From Spirogloea muscicola (lineage: Eukaryota > Streptophyta > Zygnematophyceae > Spirogloeales > Spirogloeaceae): a stretch of DNA of 11,554 nucleotides. The notes under the pieces were generated by a model, which was given only the letters and a program-made list of their open reading frames with translations, ran no database searches and was not told where the DNA came from. A program made the translations under genes and the position numbers. The DNA lies in the NCBI GenBank assembly GCA_009602725.1, contig WELB01000112.1, positions 118,483-130,036 of the forward strand. The letters are read 5' to 3'. Positions 8,285 through 11,554 of the stretch are shown here, in pieces (within the stretch, counting starts at the first letter, position 1; every line of letters begins with the position of its first letter).

Positions 8285-10345
8285 TCAGGCATTAGCTGGT
8301 ATTGGAGCATAGTCTTGCTCATAAAAGTGAGCACGAACTTTGTCCAGTGCTCTCCTGCGATGTGAGATCCGGTTTCTCGTCCTTGGGCATCTCTGCAAAC
8401 CTGTCAATAGTCACTCTAAGTCAGCTCTTAGCCCGTATCCCGGCCCAAGGATACGTCTGACCACACATACATGATACAAGCCAACCCGTTTGGCCACACT
8501 AGGTGGGCTGATAATGTCACTTACGTGACATCATAACCATCAGGTTGAAAGACAGGGTCCCAGCCAAAGTTGTTGTCCCCTCGAGCTGGTACAATGCTCC
8601 CCTGCAGGAAAATGCTAATGAGTTAGGGGAATGCAAAGCTACAAGCACCAAGAAGGTGTGTGGAAGTTATGCAGGTTACAGAAGTAGAAAGTAGCCAGCT
8701 ACACAATACTTGCAGACATGCCACACATCTGTTGCTGCTGGAGAGCAGTCGGAGCAGTTATGTGCCTCGTCATTGGCAACACAGTGAAGAAGATACTGCT
8801 ATCACTAATCAGCATGCGCGCAGTACCTCTGTTCGACCACTGAACGTAACAGGATCTTCATCCGGCCCCAGCGCCAATGAGAAGACGCATAGCGCGTATG
8901 CAGACTTGTCTTCATAGGCTGCCAGAAGATTGTTCAAGCCTGCATAAACAGTGCTGATCAGCCTCATCCAAGCAGTATATGATCCTGTAAGCTCCCATTT
9001 CTGAAGGTTACCCCGGGCACGATCTGGACATCCCAAAAGGAGAGACGATACCACAGCATGACGCTGCGGTAAATCAACGTAATATTGCCCACTGACTTTC
9101 AAGAGCGCATAAGACTCTGTGTGCAAGTGATTTTTCCATGGATGTGGCAGGACGCTGGGAGAGGGGCAGGCAATCTGCACCTTCGTGGCCAGTCTTTTCT
9201 AGAAACCACTTCCTGTCAGAGAGAGGAGGGTTGTACATGCAATCACCACCAATCTCTCAGACAGATGTCAGATATAGCTAGTATCCGGGACCCACCACGA
9301 GGACAAGAAGACAAGCAGCCGGACTATATAGACGCAGCAAGCTCGACTTACTCGTCCCTGCTGTGGATGCTCACTTCTTATGCAGACCGCAGCTGGATGA
9401 CTTTGCTGTTTTTGTGCACCATCAGCTTGACACAGGAGGGCTGCCAAGGCAGTGCTACTATGGCTGAAGACGCCAATGATCAATGTATGCTGCTCAGAGT
9501 GGGAGGGGCCTTACACATAAGGGCCTGCATGCATGATCGCGTACAAGATGTCAATGCGTGGGTCCTCAGACTGCAAGCTGACAACGACTTAGTCGCCCGC
9601 TTAACAGACCAGACGATGACCAAGAATGCACGACCTGGTCAGAAGTCAGCAGCAGATCATGAAGCATGACACCAGGAGAAGGGCTTATGCAAGATGGTCA
9701 TATCCTGCAACCACTGGCTGGAGCACACGCCCACTAGGCAGCTTGTGTCTTATCCTCTGAGAGATTGATTTGACCTGGCAGGCCGTTGAGGGCATTGAAG
9801 CAAAGGCACGTGTCCTCCACCAGCACTGGGCCATTGAGCTGCCAAGCACGGCTGTAAGAAGCAGCATCAGCGGTACGACCCAACAACAAGGTGCCTCCCT
9901 TGCCTGGGCTATCACAGGAAAGTAGGGAAAGACAAAATCTGAAGCTGCCTCTCATGTCGGAGCACACAGGGCCTCTGGCTTTAAATTGGAGCGTATCGGT
10001 GGTCATAACGGAGCAATTGTCGAGTGTGTCACCTGCTTGGCAGCTATCCGCGCCTTGGCCATGCTGATCTCCTCAGGCTCGCCCTGCAGCTCCGGTACTG
10101 CAAGAAGCTGGGGTGAAGGTCAGGGGCATGACGCCACGGCATTGCGGCCCTCGACACGCCGGAGCCCTGTTTGAGCCAGGAGCAGGAGGGCCTACACAAG
10201 GAGGGGGCTCACGGTCCAGCTTCAGGCTGCGGAAGGGAATGGAGTCGCCGAGGATCATCTCCACCTCCCGCAGCTTGTTGGCGTTGCCCGTCACGAACGT
10301 CACGGGCGTCGAGAGCTGCATCACCCACCGCTGCGGCACCACCAT
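8285..10345 (-). CDS. ITPA: Inosine triphosphate pyrophosphatase (ITPA/HAM1), 8 exons
   Basis: ITPase hydrolyses ITP, dITP and XTP to monophosphates and pyrophosphate, keeping deaminated purines out of nucleic acids; it is a cytosolic homodimer. Exons on the minus strand are 10345-10213, 10097-10033, 9838-9775, 9524-9515, 9212-9181, 8939-8827, 8601-8525 and 8400-8285. All introns are GT-AG, 115-302 nt long, with matching phases. Family motifs appear in order: FVTGNANK (residues ~17-24), [77 protein letters not shown] and SHRRRAL. Length is about 203 residues if one indel is corrected, normal for eukaryotic ITPases (about 190-210). As written, exon 8 lacks two bases after the DEK codons (near 8373-8375), so the frame would stop at 8319 after 17 unrelated residues, giving 191 residues without the SHR motif. 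The start is ATG 10345 in a good context; Met-9 is an alternative. The family assignment is essentially certain; functional status is open. Confidence 0.93.
8371..8379 (-). other. ITPA: Two-base frameshift in ITPase last exon
   Basis: The frame that encodes FAEMPKDEK does not continue into the frame that encodes [14 protein letters not shown], only seven bases later. The family has three residues between these blocks (Asn-any-Val/Ile), so two bases are missing. The gap falls at a run of three A on the minus strand (TTT at 8373-8375), where five would restore the frame. No GT donor lies in the interval, so an intron does not explain it. A homopolymer sequencing or assembly error is the simplest reading. 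Confidence 0.8.
9515..9524 (-). other. ITPA: 10-nt micro-exon of the ITPase gene
   Basis: On the minus strand the 10 bases GCCCTTATGT are flanked by CATGCAG upstream and GTAAGG downstream. They supply the last two bases of a Gly codon, Pro, Tyr and the first two bases of a Val codon. Exon 3 ends one base into that Gly codon, and exon 5 starts with the final G of Val followed by KWFLEK. The join gives GLPGPYVKWFLEK, exactly the family's conserved metal/substrate-site loop. Omitting the micro-exon breaks the reading frame. The flanking introns are 250 and 302 nt. Confidence 0.88.
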
Positions 10346-10780
10346 GGCTGCCCACCGCGATGGCGGTCGCCGCAGCTCGGCTGCCGCTGCGCCTCAGGCG
10401 ATAGCGAGCCCACGATAGCGTCCTCGGCCTGGCCTTCTTGAAGCCCTCCAGCTTGAGTTTCGCAACGAGCTCCTGGTGTGGAGGCCTTGGACGACGATTG
10501 ATTGCCAACGCGCCGGAGGCACGATGGGGGCTGGCGGAGGTGCTGGCCAGGCCCTCGCGGGTTCGCTGGGTGGTTCTAGGCAATGGGCCCTCCGGCGGTG
10601 GTGGTTTCTAAGCGGCGACCGCCGTCGCCGCAAAGACGACCGGCGCAGCCCCGTCGTCGCAGCGGGAGGGGCGGAGCCGCGGCAGCGCCTCGGCGGCGTC
10701 CCGCGCACCTACGCCCTTCACAAGCGAAACGAAGGGACAGAAGTGGCTGTTTAATGAGGGGGCGACGGCCCCTCATTTAA
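10346..10780 (-). promoter_or_regulatory. CpG-rich upstream region of the ITPase gene
   Basis: GC- and CpG-rich sequence directly upstream of the ITPase ATG, densest at about 10500-10720, where open frames on both strands are Arg/Pro/Ala-rich composition artefacts. It probably holds the ITPase promoter and leader. It is bounded on the right by an inverted repeat at 10753-10777 and then by A-rich DNA. No TATA box is evident. Confidence 0.4.
10753..10777. repeat. Inverted repeat AATGAGGGG / CCCCTCATT
   Basis: Perfect 9-bp arms (10753-10761 and 10769-10777) with a 7-base loop, extended by partly matching TTAA-rich ends. It sits exactly where the CpG-rich block gives way to A-rich DNA. It could be a hairpin or cruciform, or a boundary mark of an insertion. 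Confidence 0.5.
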
Positions 10781-11205
10781 TGGGAAATAGAGAAGGCGCG
10801 CGGTGCGCATGGATTGAAAGGGTGGCCAAAATTAAGATACATTGTTCAGGCAAAACCAGTGCAATAGAAGAGAAAAAGAAAGGGCTGGTAGAGGAAAAAA
10901 AAAAAAAAAGATCGTGTATTAGAAAGAAATGTAGGCCAAATGGCGTCGCAAGAGCGACAGATATGCAGCTGGCAAGCCCATCTCAGCCGGAAACACATCT
11001 GCGCGTCGAGTGTAGACTAGATTGGCAATGTTTTGAAGCAGAGTGTGGAAACGAGGACCCAGACAGCCAAAGATGTCGATGTCGGGCTGGTAGAGGAGGA
11101 AAAAGAGAACGATGGCTGTGAGTGGCCAGCCCAGAGAAAAGAGTGAAATTTTTTCGAAGGGGCCAGAAAAGGCGCTAAAGCAAGTGGCCACGAGGCACTC
11201 AGTGA
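10781..11205. other. A-rich unassigned region with A15 tract
   Basis: It contains a run of 15 A at 10895-10909 and two copies of GGGCTGGTAGAGGA (10882-10895 and 11084-11097), each followed by an A-rich run. Read on the minus strand, these look like a polypyrimidine tract plus CTCTACCAG, that is, strong 3' splice sites. The minus-strand frame at 10919-11299 (126 codons) is open through the second one and encodes a fairly protein-like sequence (for example PDIDIFGCLGPRFHTLLQNI), but I recognise no family. It may be a last exon of an unknown minus-strand gene or chance. Confidence 0.35.
11114..11138 (+). repeat. Dispersed ~25-bp motif, copy B
   Basis: It reads GGCTGTGAGTGGCCAGCCCA followed by GAGAA, differing from copy A by one base over the first 21 positions. 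It lies between the A-rich region and the retrotransposon fragment. Confidence 0.5.
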
Positions 11206-11554
11206 CCCCAAGGCTGCACCAGGCTCCGGGGCCCCCCCGATGCCGGATATCAAGACCAATCCAAGGAGTCTGGCACGTCGCTCGCAACGCCTGGGGCAAC
11301 GGATTGGCTCACCACACACGCAATCCACAACGCTTTCAAAATCAGCCCTGAAGCATTCCGGACGCTTCTCCAGCTGTTCCTGGGCCTGCCCCCGACCTGC
11401 CTGATTGGAGTAACTCAGTGTGAGTGTGGCTTCCGTACGGAGGGCGGAGACCTAGCCATCCACATGCTGCGGTGTCCCACAGGCCCTGAGGTGGTGGGCG
11501 TCCACAATCTCCTACGGGACGCCCTGGCGGGCTTGATGCGCGACGCCGGCTACC
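11206..11554 (+). CDS. Non-LTR retrotransposon C-terminal fragment (runs off right edge)
   Basis: An open frame (11206 to the edge) without an obvious ATG. From about 11245 it resembles the region after the reverse transcriptase in LINEs with an R2-like tail. It has a WLTT...FRTLLQLFLGLPP segment, then the zinc knuckle C-x-C-G-x9-H-x3-C (CECG near 11428-11439; HMLRC near 11461-11475). A His-Asn...RDAL...AGY helix follows, the usual entry to the PD-(D/E)XK restriction-like endonuclease domain. The nuclease core would lie beyond the window. An in-frame stop at 11203-11205 and the absence of reverse transcriptase upstream suggest a 5'-truncated copy, as is common for LINEs, although a frameshifted element or an intron cannot be excluded. 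The clade is inferred from the motif pattern only. Confidence 0.7.

Noticed and set aside
9085-9669. 194-codon + strand frame across the ITPase introns
   Set aside because: It is antisense to ITPase exons 4 and 5 and their introns, shows no motif, and the minus-strand ITPase model explains the region.
10209-10583. Minus-strand frame overlapping ITPase exon 1
   Set aside because: It starts at TTG and reads exon 1 in the wrong frame; the correct frame gives FVTGNANK.
1-11554. CRISPR array, bacterial operon or phage system
   Set aside because: No regularly spaced repeats, no ribosome-binding sites or tightly packed genes; spliced genes show the DNA is eukaryotic.

Overview
This is eukaryotic nuclear DNA, most likely from a green alga. 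Two split genes with ordinary GT-AG introns can be resolved: one encodes a plant-like basic helix-loop-helix (bHLH) protein and one an inosine triphosphatase of the ITPA/HAM1 family. There are several CpG-rich promoter-like blocks, a retrotransposon fragment whose C-terminal zinc knuckle is of a type common in algal LINEs, and a few copies of TGTAA, the usual poly(A) signal of core chlorophytes. The genus cannot be named from this sequence.

Layout: 1-1243 is non-coding as far as I can see. It has two CpG-rich blocks, a 33-bp tandem duplication, and presumably the bHLH promoter and leader. 1244-3283 (+) is the bHLH transcription-factor gene; the domain is split by an intron in its loop. 3284-5244 holds its probable 3' UTR and then a long GC-rich promoter-like stretch with bZIP/CRE-type sites. 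A short ATG ORF at 5245 may be the first exon of a further + strand gene. 5422-8284 contains nothing I can name, although it has several structured repeats, including crossing inverted repeats at 7920-7993.

8285-10345 (-) is a nearly complete ITPase gene that I reconstructed from eight exons. One exon is only 10 nt long. The last exon carries a 2-nt frameshift just before the conserved Ser-His-Arg motif. 10346-10790 is its CpG-rich upstream region. 10791-11205 is A-rich and unassigned. From about 11206 to the right edge an open frame (+) encodes the C-terminal zinc knuckle and the start of the nuclease region of a non-LTR retrotransposon; it runs off the window.

The genes have unrelated jobs: transcription control, cleansing of the nucleotide pool, and a selfish element. 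The bHLH and ITPase genes point toward each other. The most notable points are the ITPase 10-nt micro-exon, the frameshift in its last exon, the crossing inverted repeats, and a roughly 25-bp motif found in about five diverged copies beside CpG-rich blocks.
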